Source: Artocarpus heterophyllus | Lineage: Eukaryota; Streptophyta; Magnoliopsida; Rosales; Moraceae | NCBI GenBank assembly: GCA_025403435.1 | Contig: CM046353.1 | Location: 23,060,714-23,124,713, forward strand | Reading direction: 5' to 3' | DNA: 64,000 nt | Part shown: positions 62,361-64,000 of the stretch, piece by piece | How the letters are laid out: each line of letters begins with the position of its first letter | Position numbering within the stretch: position 1 is the first letter of the stretch | The notes under the pieces: generated by a model | What the model was told of the DNA's origin: nothing | Databases searched by the model: none | The model's input: the letters and a program-made list of their open reading frames with translations, nothing else | Translations under genes and position numbers: made by a program

Positions 62361-64000
62361 ACTAATCTTTCTATTCATAGAGTCTACCTTTGATGGCCAA
62401 GACAGACCATCTCCCTATAGGGATATAGACAACATAACAATCTTTACATGAATAAAGTGCCCAACTTTATTCCCTCTATTGCGGATCTTATGTTTTAGAC
62501 CGTCACCTTAAGAATTGTGTCTTCCGCATAATCTGTCCATCATATGCCTAATTCTTAAAGGTTTAGACCGATAGTCTCAGACTATTGTTTGCTTAACATA
62601 TATTCAACAAATATGAACGTACAAAGGACAAGATTTGGTATATAAATAATAAATAAATTCTTTATTGATAAAAATGTCTCCAAAAACATATTACATTTTT
62701 ACTCCTTAGGGCATAAATGTCTAACAATCTCCCACTTGCACTAAGTAAGTAAATATGACAAATCTCGCATCCCCATAGCTTCCACATGCCTCTCAAAGAC
62801 TCTCCTAGTAAGTGTCTTCGTAAATGGATAAGCTAAATTATCCTCTGACGTGATTTTGCACACCGTGACATGCCTGCCCTCAATGAAGTCCTTTATCATA
62901 TGATACTTTCGATCAATATGCTTACTCTTCTTGTGAAATCTTGGTTCATTAGCATTAGTTACCACCGCATTGTTATCACAGTACAGTGATACCATCTTAT
63001 TCATACCAGGAATTACCTTAAGATCCCCAAGGAACTTACGGAGCCACATTGCTTCTTTCAAAGCATCACTAGCTGCCACATACTCGGCCTCCATTGTTGA
63101 ATCTGAAGTGCCATCTTGCTTCACACTTCTCTAACTACTGGCACCGCCACCCAGAGTAAACACCAAACCTGAAGTCGATTTACTAGAATCCAAACAGGAT
63201 TGAAAATTCGAGTCAATATATCCTAGAAGGGTCAAGTCCTCACCTGAATACATAAGCATATACCCTCGAGTCCTTCTCAGGTACTTAAAAATATACTTAA
63301 CCGTAACCTAGTGGTTCAGTCTTGGATCCGCCTGAAATCGACTTACAATCCCGACCGCATAACAAATATCCGGTCGTGTGCAAAGCATGGCATACATGAG
63401 ACGACCCACTGACGAAGCATAAGACACCTTTTTCATGTATTCTCTTTCTTCCTCAGACTTTGGAGAGTCTTTCTTAGAAAGAGTAATTCCATACCTAGAT
63501 GGTTGCCCACCTTTCTTGGAATCCTGCATTGCAAACCTCTTGAGAATTTTATCTATGTAGCTTGCTTATGACAAAGCTATCATTTTGTTTTCCTATTCTG
63601 AAAGATCCAGATATCGAGAACAAAATTAGCCTCACCCAAGTCCTTTATGTCAAACTACTTGGTCAACTATAATTTGACCGATGACAATGCCCCAATGTCA
63701 TTACCAATTAGCAGAATGTCATCTACATAGAGCAGTAGAAAAACCACATTTTCATCCTTAATGTGTTTGTAAACACATGGCTCATCCACAATTTGTGAGA
63801 ACCCATAAGTCTTGATCACCTGATCAAATCTTATGTTCCAAGAATAGGAAGCCTGCTTAAGTCCATAAATTGACTTTAGCAGCTTACAAACCTTACCATC
63901 TTGACCCTTGACCTTGAACTCATCTGGTTGTTCCATATAAATGGACTCATCAAGATAGCCATTTAGAAAAGCCTTCTTGACATCCATCTGCCAAATCTCA
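62360..64000 (-). mobile_element. Truncated long-LTR copia element G, right edge
   Basis: This is the 3' part of a fifth copy of the A/B family on the minus strand: about 366 bp of the 3' LTR (about 62360-62726, the outer end missing), PPT and the C-terminal half of pol, continuing past the window. The LTR joins gypsy-derived sequence abruptly near 62360, so the missing part was lost by deletion or recombination. Confidence 0.88.
62741..64000 (-). pseudogene. Degenerate copia RT-RNase H (element G)
   Basis: This aligns by eye to the last third of the B polyprotein. RT has [21 protein letters not shown] and an intact YVDDILLIG (about 63715-63740). RNase H has [21 protein letters not shown]. 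Stops replace Gln or Trp at several places, for example TAG for Trp near 63134 and 63310 and TAA for Gln near 63566. A base is missing near 63592. It is nonfunctional. Confidence 0.88.

Overview
The window looks like nuclear DNA from a flowering plant, probably a eudicot. The evidence is an AT-rich background, a host gene with plant-type GT-AG introns, and nested Ty1/copia and Ty3/gypsy LTR retrotransposons plus L1-type LINE remnants. I see one cellular protein-coding gene. Nearly everything else is mobile DNA of various ages. The species cannot be named from the sequence alone.

Layout. (1) 1-5803: a decayed copia element of a long-LTR family (copy C, minus strand, partly outside the window) inserted in the gag of a different copia element (D). 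(2) 5804-16018: a LINE-like remnant ending in a poly(A) tract, split by copy A of the long-LTR copia family (6027-15124, minus). (3) 16139-17124: a DNA element with long terminal inverted repeats, ending about 460 bp before the host start codon. (4) 17583-26939: a seven-exon WAT1-related (EamA/DMT family) transporter gene of 397 codons. Its intron 5 holds a young short-LTR copia element (E, 21011-26158, TSD GTTTT, identical LTRs). (5) 28826-31621: a LINE reverse-transcriptase fragment carrying a gypsy solo LTR (TSD ATTTA). (6) 32292-41796: old copy H of the long-LTR copia family on the plus strand (TSD AAAAA). (7) 45616-55305: copy B of the same family on the minus strand. It is structurally intact, with TSD AGACC, 2033-bp LTRs differing at two positions by eye, and an uninterrupted 1317-residue gag-pol frame. 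(8) 56561-62360: a gypsy LTR and degraded gypsy pol on the minus strand. (9) 62360-64000: the truncated 3' part of a fifth long-LTR copia copy (G), running off the window.

The most interesting material is noncoding sequence in the retroelements. First, GC-rich dyads (core TTCGGC-nn-GCCGAA) form clusters in the LTRs and leaders of the copia family and also in the LTRs of an unrelated gypsy family. Units differ in number and spacer between otherwise near-identical copies A and B. Second, the 1.6-kb copia leader has a run of potential stem-loops just upstream of gag, several of which place the self-complementary hexamer CCTAGG at the tip. The pattern persists in diverged copies A, B, C and H and resembles a genome-dimerisation or packaging region.

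These elements would use a standard LTR cycle: transcription from an LTR TATA box, priming by initiator tRNA-Met at the PBS, a polypurine tract for plus-strand synthesis, and one Gag-PR-IN-RT-RNaseH polyprotein. Only B appears competent. A is disabled by three nonsense transitions, a catalytic integrase change and a truncated 5' LTR. E is disabled by two in-frame stops. C, D, G, H and the gypsy pol are decayed. All comparisons were made by eye without database searches.
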